Of a stretch of 64,000 nt of DNA, positions 42,150 through 52,022 are shown piece after piece. A program made the position numbers and the translations under genes. The first letter of the stretch is position 1, and each line of letters begins with the position of its first letter. The stretch lies in contig CAYGDW010000006.1 in assembly GCA_964348755.1 (NCBI GenBank), positions 4,577 through 68,576 of the forward strand, given 5' to 3'. Source of the stretch: UBA7960 sp964348755. Lineage in GTDB: Bacteria; Bacteroidota; Bacteroidia; Bacteroidales; UBA7960. The notes under the pieces are model-generated. The model was not told the origin of the DNA, searched no databases, and was given only the letters and a program-made list of their open reading frames with translations.

Positions 42150-43601
42150 TTGAAAAATTTAGGCGAAATACTGTATAAGGCCGATTTGCTCGAAACCCGT
42201 GGCGTAATTCAGCGCGGGATAACGGCAGTTGAAGCCGACTCGCGCAAAGTGCAACCCGGAGCCGCTTTTGTGGCCATTAGAGGTCTTACTACCGATGGAC
42301 ACAAGCATATTGAAATGGCCATTAAAAATGGAGCCGTGGCCGTAATTTGCGAAGAAATTCCTGAAAATACTCCCGAAGGGGTAACCTTTGTTAAGGTAAA
42401 AGATTCGGCCCTGGCCCTGGGTATTATGGCATCGGGCTTTTTTGGAAACCCCTCGCAAAGGCTCAGGCTGGTTGGTGTAACCGGCACCAATGGAAAAACT
42501 ACCGTAGTTACTTTGCTTCATGAGCTTTTTTCGCGGCTCGGATATATGTGTGGACTAATTTCAACAGTACAAAACAAAGTGGGGCAAAAAATCATTCCTT
42601 CAAATTTTACAACCCCCGACCCCGTGCAACTTAACAACTTGCTAAACCAAATGGCTGCCGAAGGTTGCGAATTTGCATTTATGGAGGTTAGCTCGCATGC
42701 TATGGTGCAGCAAAGGGTGGCTGGGGTAACTTTTGCGGGAGGAGTATTTACTAACCTGAGCCACGACCACCTCGATTTCCATAAAACCTTTGACAAGTAC
42801 CTAAAGGCCAAAAAATCATTTTTCGACCAACTTGAACCCGGCGCTTTTGCTATAACCAATGCCGATGACCGCAACGGCATGGTGATGCTTCAGAACTCAA
42901 GGGCAAACAAGAAATCCTACAGCCTTAAAACAATTGCCGACTTTAAAGGAAAACTTCTCGAAAACACTTTTGATGGCCTGCAACTTTTAATTGATGGCAA
43001 AGAAGTGTGGTATAAACTGGTTGGCGAGTTTAATGCTTATAACCTGCTGGCGGTTTATGCTACGGCCATTATGCTGGGCTGCCGGCACGAAGAAGTACTT
43101 ACAAGCCTGAGCAATTGCAATCCTGCCGAAGGCCGGTTCGATTTTTTTACCGGAGCAGGAGGTACAAAAGGTATTGTTGACTACGCCCACACACCCGATG
43201 CACTCGAAAATGTACTTGAAACAATTGGCAAAATCAGGTCAGGAACTGAAAAAATTATAACTGTGGTTGGATGTGGCGGAAACCGCGATGAGTCAAAAAG
43301 ACCAGCTATGGCTGCAATTGCAGCCCGCCTCAGCCACAAGCTTATAATTACAAGCGACAACCCACGATTTGAAGACCCCGGGCAAATTATTGCACAGATG
43401 CAGGCAGGGCTCGACTACAGCGGAATACGCAAAACCATTGTGGTAGATAACAGGCGCGAAGCCATTAAAACAGCCTGCGCCCTGGCTGCCCCTGGCGACA
43501 TTGTACTTGTGGCCGGCAAAGGACACGAAAAATACCAGGAAATAAAGGGTGTAAAATTCCCTTTTGACGACAAAGAAGTTTTAATAGAATTCCTGACCTG
43601 A
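42150..43601 (+). CDS. murE: UDP-MurNAc-tripeptide ligase MurE
   Basis: ATP-dependent ligase adding the third amino acid of the peptidoglycan stem. The 483-residue protein shows GVTGTNGKTTV, TTPDP and SDNPRFEDP. The DNPR motif indicates meso-diaminopimelate as substrate. The start codon is TTG, 11 nt after the ftsI stop; no in-frame ATG lies close enough to fit the family N-terminus. Confidence 0.95.
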   Translation: MKNLGEILYKADLLETRGVIQRGITAVEADSRKVQPGAAFVAIRGLTTDGHKHIEMAIKNGAVAVICEEIPENTPEGVTFVKVKDSALALGIMASGFFGNPSQRLRLVGVTGTNGKTTVVTLLHELFSRLGYMCGLISTVQNKVGQKIIPSNFTTPDPVQLNNLLNQMAAEGCEFAFMEVSSHAMVQQRVAGVTFAGGVFTNLSHDHLDFHKTFDKYLKAKKSFFDQLEPGAFAITNADDRNGMVMLQNSRANKKSYSLKTIADFKGKLLENTFDGLQLLIDGKEVWYKLVGEFNAYNLLAVYATAIMLGCRHEEVLTSLSNCNPAEGRFDFFTGAGGTKGIVDYAHTPDALENVLETIGKIRSGTEKIITVVGCGGNRDESKRPAMAAIAARLSHKLIITSDNPRFEDPGQIIAQMQAGLDYSGIRKTIVVDNRREAIKTACALAAPGDIVLVAGKGHEKYQEIKGVKFPFDDKEVLIEFLT

Positions 43602-43623
43602 ATTAACAAAAAGCTAAAGAACA

Positions 43624-44880
43624 ATGCTTTATTATCTGTTTGAATACCTTGACAAAACCTTAGACATACCTGGCGCCGGTGTGTTTCAGTATATCTCGTT
43701 CAGGGCAGGTATGGCCGTAATCTTTTCACTGTTTATAAGCCTGATTTCGGGGCGCCGGATAATTCGCTTTTTGCAAAAAAAACAAATAGGCGAAGAAGTC
43801 CGAAACCTGGGCCTTGAAGGGCAAATGAAAAAACAGGGAACCCCTACAATGGGTGGTATAATTATAATTGCAGCCATTCTGATACCCACTTTGCTCTTTG
43901 CAAAACTCAACAATGTTTACATTATTTTAATGCTGGGATCCACAATCTGGCTGGGGTTTATTGGCCTGGTTGATGACTACATAAAGGTTTTTAAAAAAGA
44001 TAAAAAGGGCTTACAGGGTCGTTTTAAAATTCTGGGGCAAATTATACTCGGAATCATTGTGGGTTCAACCCTTTATCTGAACGACTCGGTGGTTATAAGG
44101 GAAAAGGTACAACTACCACTTGAGTTTGACACCACCAGCGAAATACTCATTCTTGAAGATGCCGGCCAGCAAAGTTCTGCTTTCGCACGCGAGTCGGTAA
44201 AATCTTCAAAAACCACCATTCCTTTTTTCAAAAATAATGAATTTGATTATGCAAAATTGCTCAAATTCCTTGGCGAAGGCTATGAAAAGTGGGCGTTTCT
44301 GGTATTTATTCCAATAGTGATTTTGATAATTGCAGCCGTTTCGAATGGCGCAAATATTACAGATGGGCTCGATGGCCTTGCCACCGGCACCTCGGCAATT
44401 ATTGGGGTTACCCTGGGTGTGCTGGCATACGTTTCGGGAAACCTGGTTTTTGCCGACTACCTGAACATAATGTTTATTCCACTTACAGGCGAGCTGGTGG
44501 TTTTTATAGCTGCCTTTGTAGGTGCATGCATTGGGTTTTTATGGTACAACACTTATCCAGCGCAGGTTTTCATGGGCGATACTGGCTCGCTGGCATTGGG
44601 CGGAATTATTGCAGTGTTTGCTATAATTATCAGAAAAGAACTACTAATTCCGGTGCTCTGCGGAATATTTTTGGTCGAAAACCTTTCGGTAATTATGCAG
44701 GTATCGTGGTTTAAATTCACTAAAAAAAAATTTGGCGTAGGCCGACGCATTTTTCTAATGGCCCCACTACACCACCACTACCAATTAATGGGTTACCACG
44801 AATCCAAGATTGTTCAACGGTTTTTTATTGTGGGTATAATACTGGCAGTTTTCAGCGTAATTACCCTCAAACTAAGATAA
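43624..44880 (+). CDS. mraY: Phospho-MurNAc-pentapeptide transferase MraY
   Basis: Integral-membrane enzyme that forms lipid I from UDP-MurNAc-pentapeptide and undecaprenyl phosphate. The 418-residue protein has about ten helices. GTPTMGG, LVDDYIKVFKKDKKGL, NGANITDGLDGLATG and the C-terminal PLHHHYQLMG are the catalytic and drug-binding loops. Compared with E. coli MraY (360), it has an extra segment of roughly 60 residues after the fourth helix (about 160-220), as is common in Bacteroidota. Confidence 0.96.
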   Translation: MLYYLFEYLDKTLDIPGAGVFQYISFRAGMAVIFSLFISLISGRRIIRFLQKKQIGEEVRNLGLEGQMKKQGTPTMGGIIIIAAILIPTLLFAKLNNVYIILMLGSTIWLGFIGLVDDYIKVFKKDKKGLQGRFKILGQIILGIIVGSTLYLNDSVVIREKVQLPLEFDTTSEILILEDAGQQSSAFARESVKSSKTTIPFFKNNEFDYAKLLKFLGEGYEKWAFLVFIPIVILIIAAVSNGANITDGLDGLATGTSAIIGVTLGVLAYVSGNLVFADYLNIMFIPLTGELVVFIAAFVGACIGFLWYNTYPAQVFMGDTGSLALGGIIAVFAIIIRKELLIPVLCGIFLVENLSVIMQVSWFKFTKKKFGVGRRIFLMAPLHHHYQLMGYHESKIVQRFFIVGIILAVFSVITLKLR

Positions 44881-44887
44881 CAAAAGT

Positions 44888-46228
44888 ATGGAAGGCAGGC
44901 TGGCCATAATCGGAGCAGGCGAAAGCGGAACAGGAGCAGCCATTCTGGCCAAAAAAAAAGGCTGGGAAGTTTTTGTTTCGGACTTACAGCCAATAAAACA
45001 GAAATACAAAAACGCTCTTATACATAATGACATTTGCTGGGAAGAGGGAAAACACACCAAAGCCCTGATACTGAATGCCGACCAGGTAATGAAAAGCCCA
45101 GGAATACCCGACTGGGCACCTCTGGTAAAAGACATTCGCCAAAAGGGAATTCCGGTAATTTCTGAAATTGAACTGGCCGGAAGGTACAACAAAGCCAAAA
45201 CAATTTGCATAACTGGCAGCAACGGAAAAACAACCACTACCCTGCTTACCGGGCATTTGCTCAAAAAAGCAGGCCTGAACATTGGAATAGCTGGCAATGT
45301 AGGCAACAGTTTTGCATGGCAGGTGGCTGACCAACAACACGATTATTACGTGCTCGAAATCTCTTCATTTCAACTCGATGGAATGGTTGACTTTAAAGCC
45401 GACATAGCTGTTTTGCTCAACATTACTCCAGACCACCTCGACCGGTATGATTACAACTTTGAAAAATACGTTGCATCAAAATTTCGCATAATGCAAAATC
45501 AAACCAGGTCAGAATATTGCATTTATTGCGCCGACGACCCGGTTTTGAAACAAAAAATGGAACAAAAGCAAGATGGCCCACGGCTAATTCCCTTCAGCAC
45601 TTATAAAATACTAAAAGAAGGGGCCTGGACAGATAATAATGGACAACTAAAAATAAAACTTAAATCTGAGGAATTCAAGATGGATATCCTTGAACTGGGA
45701 CTGAAGGGACGACACAACATTTACAACAGTATGGCAAGTGGCATTGCTGCCAGGCTGTTAGACATACGCAAGGAAGTTATCAGGGAAGGCCTGAGCGACT
45801 TTCAAAACATTGAGCACAGGCTTGAGCCAGTAGCTTACGTGCGCGGCATTGAATTTATTAACGACAGCAAGGCAACCAATGTCAATTCAACCTGGTTTGC
45901 TCTTGAGTCTATGTCAAAACCCGTAATCTGGATAGTTGGTGGCCAGGACAAAGGCAACGATTATTCGGGCCTGGCTGTTTTGGTCCAGAAAAAAGTGAAA
46001 GCCATAATATGCCTCGGTAAAGACAACAGCCGCATAATTGAAGCATTCGGAAATATGAATGGGGTGATAATTGAAACCCACTCGGCCCACGATGCCGTAA
46101 AGGCTGCATACCAGGCCGGATCGCCAGGCGATGTGGTGTTGCTTTCGCCGGCCTGTGCCAGTTTCGATTTGTTCCAAAATTTTGAAGAACGCGGAAAAGA
46201 GTTCAAACAAGCGGTTTATGACCTGTAA
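44888..46228 (+). CDS. murD: UDP-MurNAc-alanine:D-glutamate ligase MurD
   Basis: Adds D-glutamate to UDP-MurNAc-L-Ala. The 446-residue Mur ligase has an N-terminal Rossmann domain (IIGAGESGTGAAIL), ATP loop CITGSNGKTTTT, LNITPDHLDRY, and NDSKATNV plus GGQDKGNDY in the C-terminal part, the last being MurD-specific. It is 7 nt after mraY. Confidence 0.95.
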   Translation: MEGRLAIIGAGESGTGAAILAKKKGWEVFVSDLQPIKQKYKNALIHNDICWEEGKHTKALILNADQVMKSPGIPDWAPLVKDIRQKGIPVISEIELAGRYNKAKTICITGSNGKTTTTLLTGHLLKKAGLNIGIAGNVGNSFAWQVADQQHDYYVLEISSFQLDGMVDFKADIAVLLNITPDHLDRYDYNFEKYVASKFRIMQNQTRSEYCIYCADDPVLKQKMEQKQDGPRLIPFSTYKILKEGAWTDNNGQLKIKLKSEEFKMDILELGLKGRHNIYNSMASGIAARLLDIRKEVIREGLSDFQNIEHRLEPVAYVRGIEFINDSKATNVNSTWFALESMSKPVIWIVGGQDKGNDYSGLAVLVQKKVKAIICLGKDNSRIIEAFGNMNGVIIETHSAHDAVKAAYQAGSPGDVVLLSPACASFDLFQNFEERGKEFKQAVYDL

Positions 46229-46241
46229 TTGTTATTAAATT

Positions 46242-47399
46242 ATGAATTACCTACTCGAAAAAATTAAAGGCGACAGAGCTATATGGATGGTTGTCATTTT
46301 CCTTTCCATCTTCTCGTTGTTAGCCGTTTACAGCTCAACCGGAACCCTCGCCTACCGGTTCAGGTCGGGCAATACCGAGTATTATATTATAAAACACTTT
46401 ATAATTTTGTTGCTGGGCCTGGGCCTTATGGTGCTGGCAAGCAGAGTAAAATACACATATTACTCCCGTATTTCGCAACTGGCGCTATGGGTGGCGGCGC
46501 CATTGCTTTTTATAACCCTGGTTAGAGGAACCACCATAAATGAAGCCAGCCGATGGCTTACCCTGCCAATAATCAATATTAGCTTCCAAAGCTCCGACTT
46601 CGCAAAGCTTGCACTTATAATGTTTGTGGCCCGCACCCTTACCAAAAAACAGGAAACTATTAAAGATTTTAAGGACGCTTTTGTACCTGTACTTTTGCCG
46701 GTACTTATTATTACAGGCCTCATTTTGCCAGCAAACTTCTCAACCGCCGCCATGCTTTTTATTACATGCATAGTATTAATGTTTGTAGGAGGGGTAAGTT
46801 TAAAATATATTCTTGCAATGGGCGGTGTGGGTATTGTTGCGCTTGCTTTATTTATTGCAGTGGTAATGACTTTGCCCGAAAAAGGCAGGGTTTTGACAAT
46901 GAAGAGCCGTATTGAAGCCTTTGCCGGAAAAACAGGAGAGAATTACCAGGCCGACCAGGCCAAAATTGCCATTGCAACAGGCGGAATATTTGGGAAAATG
47001 CCCGGAAACTCAACCCAGCGCAACTTCCTGCCCCACGCATACTCTGATTTTATTTATGCCATAATTATTGAAGAGTACGGCTTAATTGGCGGGTTTGCAG
47101 TGTTAATTCTTTACCTTATTCTGTTCTACAGGGGGGTACGCGTGGCCCGGCAAAGCCCGGGCACTTTCGGAACCCTGCTGGCGGCAGGTCTGAGTTTCAG
47201 TCTGGTGTTTCAGGCAATGATTAACATGGCGGTGGCAGTAAACATTTTGCCGGTAACAGGGCAGCCGCTTCCGCTAATAAGCATGGGCGGAACTTCCCTT
47301 TGGTTTACAAGCCTGGCCATTGGCATAATTCTGAGCGTTAGCAGAAAAATTGAAGAAGAAGAGGAACCACAAAATGGACAAGCAATTGCAACAACCTGA
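46242..47399 (+). CDS. ftsW: Septal peptidoglycan polymerase FtsW (SEDS)
   Basis: SEDS-family glycosyltransferase that polymerises lipid II at the division site with FtsI. It has 385 residues and about ten membrane helices. Family features include the loop DQAKIAIATGGIFGKMPGN, SDFIYAIIIEEYG (with conserved Asp-Phe and Glu-Glu) and the closing LPLISMGGTSLW. It overlaps the murG start by 26 bp. Confidence 0.95.
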   Translation: MNYLLEKIKGDRAIWMVVIFLSIFSLLAVYSSTGTLAYRFRSGNTEYYIIKHFIILLLGLGLMVLASRVKYTYYSRISQLALWVAAPLLFITLVRGTTINEASRWLTLPIINISFQSSDFAKLALIMFVARTLTKKQETIKDFKDAFVPVLLPVLIITGLILPANFSTAAMLFITCIVLMFVGGVSLKYILAMGGVGIVALALFIAVVMTLPEKGRVLTMKSRIEAFAGKTGENYQADQAKIAIATGGIFGKMPGNSTQRNFLPHAYSDFIYAIIIEEYGLIGGFAVLILYLILFYRGVRVARQSPGTFGTLLAAGLSFSLVFQAMINMAVAVNILPVTGQPLPLISMGGTSLWFTSLAIGIILSVSRKIEEEEEPQNGQAIATT

Positions 47400-48498
47400 T
47401 GTGCTCAGGGTAATTATTGCCGGAGGTGGCACCGGTGGACATGTGTTCCCGGCAATTGCCATTGCGCTGGCCATCAAAAAAAAGGTTTACAATGCAAAAA
47501 TCCTTTTTGTGGGGGCTAAAGGCCGTATGGAAATGGAAAAAGTGCCTCAAGCCGGTTTTCATATTATAGGCCTCAATATGTCTGGGATGCAAAGACGGCT
47601 CACCTGGAAAAACATTGAAGTTCCCTTTAAGCTGATTGACAGCATGATAAAGGCCAAAATCATTGTAAAACGGTTTAAACCCGATGTGGTTATTGGCGTT
47701 GGGGGCTATGCCAGTGGGCCTTTGGTCAGGGCGGCTGCCAAACAAGGCGTTCCTACACTAATTCAGGAACAAAACTCATACCCCGGGCTTACAAACCGGA
47801 TACTGGGCCGCAAAGCCGACAAAATTTGTGTGGCATATGAAGGTATGGATCGATTTTTCGACAAATCAAAACTCTTCCTGACCGGAAACCCTGTGCGCCA
47901 GGATATTGTAAATTTGGAAGGGAAATACCAGCAGGCAATTGAATATTTTGGTTTTTCGCCCCATAAGCCCATATTGTTTGTAACCGGTGGAAGCCTGGGT
48001 GCCCTTACAATAAACCAAAGCTTGAGCCAGAACCTCAATCTGCTTATCAGTAACAATGTTCAGGTAATTTGGCAAACCGGCACAAGCTATTACCAAACGG
48101 CCAAAGAGCAGGCAAAAAAATACAGCAAAGACCTTTTTGTAAAGCAGTTTATTGACCGAATGGACTTTGCCTATGCCGTCGCCGATCTTGTTGTAAGCCG
48201 GGCCGGTGCCATTGCGGTTTCAGAAATTTGCATTGTGCAAAAGCCTGCCATCCTGATCCCTTCGCCTAATGTGGCCGAAGACCATCAAACAAAAAACGCC
48301 CTCGCCCTGGTAAACCATCATGCAGCCATACTAATTAAAGACCATGAGGCGAACCAAAAGCTCGGACCGGTAGTGCTCGAATTAATGGCCGACGAAAATA
48401 AAAGGTTCAGGTTAAAAGAAAAACTCGCCGGATTGTCATATCGCGATGCAGCCGATGTGATTGCAAATGTTGCTTTAAGTATTGTAAAAACGAAATAA
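47374..48498 (+). CDS. murG: N-acetylglucosaminyltransferase MurG
   Basis: Adds GlcNAc to lipid I to make lipid II on the cytoplasmic face. The GT-B protein shows GGGTGGHVFPA at the N-terminus, GVGGYASGP, EQNSYPGLTNR, TGGSLGA and the donor-binding SRAGAIAVSE. The ATG at 47374 (374 residues) was preferred to a TTG at 47350. It lies within the end of ftsW, suggesting coupled translation. Confidence 0.95.
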   Translation: MDKQLQQPDVLRVIIAGGGTGGHVFPAIAIALAIKKKVYNAKILFVGAKGRMEMEKVPQAGFHIIGLNMSGMQRRLTWKNIEVPFKLIDSMIKAKIIVKRFKPDVVIGVGGYASGPLVRAAAKQGVPTLIQEQNSYPGLTNRILGRKADKICVAYEGMDRFFDKSKLFLTGNPVRQDIVNLEGKYQQAIEYFGFSPHKPILFVTGGSLGALTINQSLSQNLNLLISNNVQVIWQTGTSYYQTAKEQAKKYSKDLFVKQFIDRMDFAYAVADLVVSRAGAIAVSEICIVQKPAILIPSPNVAEDHQTKNALALVNHHAAILIKDHEANQKLGPVVLELMADENKRFRLKEKLAGLSYRDAADVIANVALSIVKTK

Positions 48499-48499
48499 A

Positions 48500-49858
48500 A
48501 TGGATCTTAGCCGTTTACATAACATCTTTTTTCTTGGCATAGGTGGCATAGGTATGAGCGCCCTGGCACGCCATTTTAAGTCACAGGGAATAAATGTAAG
48601 CGGCTACGACCGAACCCCAACTACCCTAACCGCTGCATTGATTGCCGAAGGAATTAGGATCTGGTTTGACGACGATGAAGCCATAATTCCGGAAAACACC
48701 GACCTGGTAGTATTTACCCCTGCCGTGCCAAAAGATTCAGCTTTGTATAAAGCTTTTGGAGTACTGAACACACCCATGATGAAACGGGCTGAACTGCTTG
48801 GACTTATTTCGGCAAAAACGCCCACCATTGCAGTGGCCGGCACCCACGGAAAAACCACTATCAGCGCCATGGTTACCCATATACTGAAAACAGCCGGAAT
48901 AAGGGTAACAGCATTTTTGGGTGGCATAAGTGCCAACTACAATACCAACTATATTGAAAGTGAGCAGCCCGAGTGGATTGTTGTTGAAGCTGATGAGTTC
49001 GATCGCTCATTTCTGCACCTTTCGCCAAAAGTTGCCCTGATAAGTTCTATGGATGCCGACCACCTCGATATTTATGGATCGGTAGATGCACTTCTTGATA
49101 GCTTCAGGGCATTTGCATCACGCATCAAACCCAATGGTACTCTGGTAATTAAAAAAGGGCTTGAATCGAAAATACCATCACAAAGCCATGTAATCACATA
49201 CCACTCGAGTATGCCAGCCCATGTGTTTGCAAAAAAATTAAGTATGGAGGGAGGCAGCTTTTATGCAATTCTTGATGGAATGATAAAAACCCAAAAATTC
49301 AGGCCGGGGCTTCAGGGTGCCCACAATCTCGAAAATGCAACGGGTGCTGCTGCAATAGCTCATTGCCTCAATATAGAAAGCACTGTGATAGCCAATGCTC
49401 TTGAGAGTTTTAAAGGTGTAAGGCGAAGGTTCGAGTATCTGTATAGTGGGCCCAATTTGGTTTATATCGATGATTATGCCCACCATCCAGAAGAAATCAG
49501 TGCTTGTCTGGGAGCTGCCAGAGAGCTTTTCCCCGAAAGGGAAATTACGGTTATCTTTCAGCCGCACCTATTCAGCCGCACACGCGACCTGGCCGAAGAA
49601 TTCGCAAAAAGCCTGAGCCTGGCAAACCGCCTTATTCTGCTCGACATTTATCCCGCAAGGGAGTTGCCCATTGAAGGAGTAACCTCAGCATGGTTGCTGA
49701 GTAAAATAAAACTTGAAAACAAACAACTGGCTCAAAAAGCAGATATTATTGGTCTGCTCCGGAAACATGCCCCGCAGGTGCTCATTACTATGGGAGCCGG
49801 CGACATTGACCGCATTACAGGTGACATTGTAAAGTTCTTGAAAATGAAGGAATTATGA
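48500..49858 (+). CDS. murC: UDP-MurNAc:L-alanine ligase MurC
   Basis: Adds the first amino acid of the stem peptide. The 452-residue ligase opens FFLGIGGIGMSALAR and has ATP loop AGTHGKTT, EADEFDRSF and DYAHHPEEI, all typical of MurC. It starts 1 nt after the murG stop and overlaps ftsQ by the 4-nt ATGA junction. MurB and Ddl genes are absent from this cluster and must lie elsewhere. Confidence 0.96.
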   Translation: MDLSRLHNIFFLGIGGIGMSALARHFKSQGINVSGYDRTPTTLTAALIAEGIRIWFDDDEAIIPENTDLVVFTPAVPKDSALYKAFGVLNTPMMKRAELLGLISAKTPTIAVAGTHGKTTISAMVTHILKTAGIRVTAFLGGISANYNTNYIESEQPEWIVVEADEFDRSFLHLSPKVALISSMDADHLDIYGSVDALLDSFRAFASRIKPNGTLVIKKGLESKIPSQSHVITYHSSMPAHVFAKKLSMEGGSFYAILDGMIKTQKFRPGLQGAHNLENATGAAAIAHCLNIESTVIANALESFKGVRRRFEYLYSGPNLVYIDDYAHHPEEISACLGAARELFPEREITVIFQPHLFSRTRDLAEEFAKSLSLANRLILLDIYPARELPIEGVTSAWLLSKIKLENKQLAQKADIIGLLRKHAPQVLITMGAGDIDRITGDIVKFLKMKEL

Positions 49859-50646
49859 TCAGAAAGATATTAAAAATATCGCTGGCGATCGCCCTTGCAT
49901 TTTTGTTTATTACATTGGTGAGCTTTGCTGTTGACAAAAACAGGGATTTGCCATGCAAAGGCGTTTCGGTATCAATTGACTACCTGAGAGGCCAGCATTT
50001 TATTAATGCAGAAGATGTTAAAGCCAAAGTACTCAATGCAACCGGGCCACTTGAAGGAAAACCAATCACTGTAGGCAAGCTGAGCCTGATTGAATCGGTG
50101 GTTGCTGGCATACCATCGGTGAGCAAAACAAGTGTGTTCAGAAATATTGACGGCGGGCTCACTATAAATATATCGCAGCGACAGCCTATCGTAAGGGTGC
50201 TTAACGTACACGGGCAGGGATTTTATATCGACCACTCAGGACATTTGATGCCATTGAGCCCTGATTATACGGCCCATGTAATTGTTGCCACCGGGCACAT
50301 ACAAGCAGGCTACTCGCCTTTAATTAATCTGGCCAGTGTGAGGCCCGATAACGAAATTTCTTCAAACGAGAAAAGACTGAGAGACCTTTACAGGTTGGCT
50401 TTGCATATCGAAAGCCAAGCCTTTTGGAGCGCATTTATTGACCATATTTTTGTATTGCCAAACGGTCAGTTTGAGCTTACTCCAAAAAATGGGGCTCATG
50501 TAATTGAGTTTGGAGATTTGAACCAGATGGAAATGAAATTTGGCAAACTAATGACTTTCTACCAAAACGGCCTTGCCTGGATTGGCTGGAACCATTACCG
50601 CCGGATAAATGTAAAATACAGTAACCAGGTAATTTGTTCAAAATAG
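49855..50646 (+). CDS. ftsQ: Divisome protein FtsQ
   Basis: A 263-residue bitopic protein with a short cytoplasmic N-terminus, one membrane helix (ISLAIALAFLFITLVSFAV, about 8-26) and a periplasmic POTRA plus beta domain, including the QRQPIVRVLN strand typical of FtsQ. It links early and late division proteins. Weak sequence conservation is compensated by its invariant place between murC and ftsA. Its start overlaps the murC stop (ATGA). Confidence 0.9.
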   Translation: MIRKILKISLAIALAFLFITLVSFAVDKNRDLPCKGVSVSIDYLRGQHFINAEDVKAKVLNATGPLEGKPITVGKLSLIESVVAGIPSVSKTSVFRNIDGGLTINISQRQPIVRVLNVHGQGFYIDHSGHLMPLSPDYTAHVIVATGHIQAGYSPLINLASVRPDNEISSNEKRLRDLYRLALHIESQAFWSAFIDHIFVLPNGQFELTPKNGAHVIEFGDLNQMEMKFGKLMTFYQNGLAWIGWNHYRRINVKYSNQVICSK

Positions 50647-50653
50647 AATTGTT

Positions 50654-51922
50654 ATGACAAAATCAGAAATTGTAGCCGGATTAGACATTGGGTCAACCAA
50701 GATAGCCTGTATTGTTGGCCGTAAAAATGAGTACGGAAAAGTGGAAGTGCTTGGACTTGGCCGGTCTGAGTCGCTTGGAGTGAACCGCGGGGTAGTAGAA
50801 AATATACAGGATACTGTTGAATCGATAAAAAAGGCCGTTGACGACGCCAGCCGGGCCTCGGGTGTAAACATTGAGGTGGTAAATGTGGGCATTGCCGGCC
50901 AACACATCAGAAGCCTGCAGCACCGGGGAAACATAATGCGAAACAACATTGAAATTGAAATTGACCAAAACGATGTTGCCACCCTGATTTCAAATATGTA
51001 TAAGCTGGTGCTTCCTCCTGGCGAAGAAATCATACATGTAATACCTCAGGAATACATTATTGATAACCATCAACGCACGCGTCAGCCCAGGGGAATGTCG
51101 GGTATAAACCTTGAAGCCAACTTCCACATAATAACAGGGCAGGTTGCAGCAGTAAAAAACATAAACAAATGCGTAAAAAAAGCCGGGCTTGAAATTTCAA
51201 ACCTTATCCTTGAGCCATTGGCCTCGGCCGAGGCGGTCCTTAGCCAGGAAGAAAAGGAAGCAGGTGTGGCACTGGTCGATATTGGAGGCGGCACCACCGA
51301 CATTGCCATTTTTCAGGATGACATTATTCGCCACACAGCTGTTATTCCGCTTGGCGGAAATGTAATAACCGAGGATATAAAAGAGGGTTGCTCAATTATA
51401 CGCGTGCAGGCCGAAGAGCTCAAAAAGCGCTTCGGGTCAGCCCTGGCAAGCGAAAACCGCGATGAGGAAGTGGTTTCCATACCTGGCCTGAAAGGCCGTA
51501 ACGCGAAGGAAATTTCGCTGCGAAACCTGGCCCACATTATTCAGGCACGTATGGAAGAAATAATTGAAAACGTACTCTACGAGATTAAAAACTCGGGATA
51601 CGAAAAAAAACTCATAGCAGGTATTGTGCTCACAGGGGGCGGAAGCCAACTGAAACACGCTGCACAACTCACCGAATTTATTACCGGAATGGACACCCGC
51701 ATAGGGTATCCAAACGAGCACCTGGCAAAGTCACTTTCGGGCGATACCGCAAGCCCAATGCATGCTACTGGCATAGGGTTGGTTATTAAAGGCCTTGACG
51801 AAAAGGAGTTTATAAAGAAAAGCCCCGACCAAAAACCTGCCAAAACCGGAATTGCATCGGACTTCTTCAACAAAATTTTAAACCAGGGAAAGGATTTTTT
51901 TGAAAAAGGACAGCATAGTTAA
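50654..51922 (+). CDS. ftsA: Cell division actin-like protein FtsA
   Basis: Actin-fold ATPase that tethers FtsZ to the membrane. The 422-residue protein has phosphate-1 loop GLDIGSTKIACIVG (10-23), VDIGGGTTDIAIF and TGGGSQLKH, plus the SHS2-containing 1C domain between. The C-terminal helix around DFFNKILNQGKDFFEKG looks like the amphipathic membrane anchor. It starts 7 nt after ftsQ; a 100-bp gap with a hairpin separates it from ftsZ. Confidence 0.96.
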   Translation: MTKSEIVAGLDIGSTKIACIVGRKNEYGKVEVLGLGRSESLGVNRGVVENIQDTVESIKKAVDDASRASGVNIEVVNVGIAGQHIRSLQHRGNIMRNNIEIEIDQNDVATLISNMYKLVLPPGEEIIHVIPQEYIIDNHQRTRQPRGMSGINLEANFHIITGQVAAVKNINKCVKKAGLEISNLILEPLASAEAVLSQEEKEAGVALVDIGGGTTDIAIFQDDIIRHTAVIPLGGNVITEDIKEGCSIIRVQAEELKKRFGSALASENRDEEVVSIPGLKGRNAKEISLRNLAHIIQARMEEIIENVLYEIKNSGYEKKLIAGIVLTGGGSQLKHAAQLTEFITGMDTRIGYPNEHLAKSLSGDTASPMHATGIGLVIKGLDEKEFIKKSPDQKPAKTGIASDFFNKILNQGKDFFEKGQHS

Positions 51923-51927
51923 TCTCT

Positions 51928-51965
51928 TTTTATTAACAGCAAGGCGCAAAAAACTGTTAATAAAA
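51928..51965. repeat. 12-bp perfect inverted repeat between ftsA and ftsZ
   Basis: TTTTATTAACAG / CTGTTAATAAAA with a 14-nt loop, starting 5 nt after the ftsA stop. It can form a stable hairpin in the RNA. The plus-strand RNA lacks a T-run after it, so it is not a classical terminator; attenuation, mRNA processing or protein binding are possible. Confidence 0.7.
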
Positions 51966-52022
51966 GAAAAGTTTATTGCAATGCGCTTAAAATGAAAATA
52001 TTTACCTTCAACCCCGATAAAT

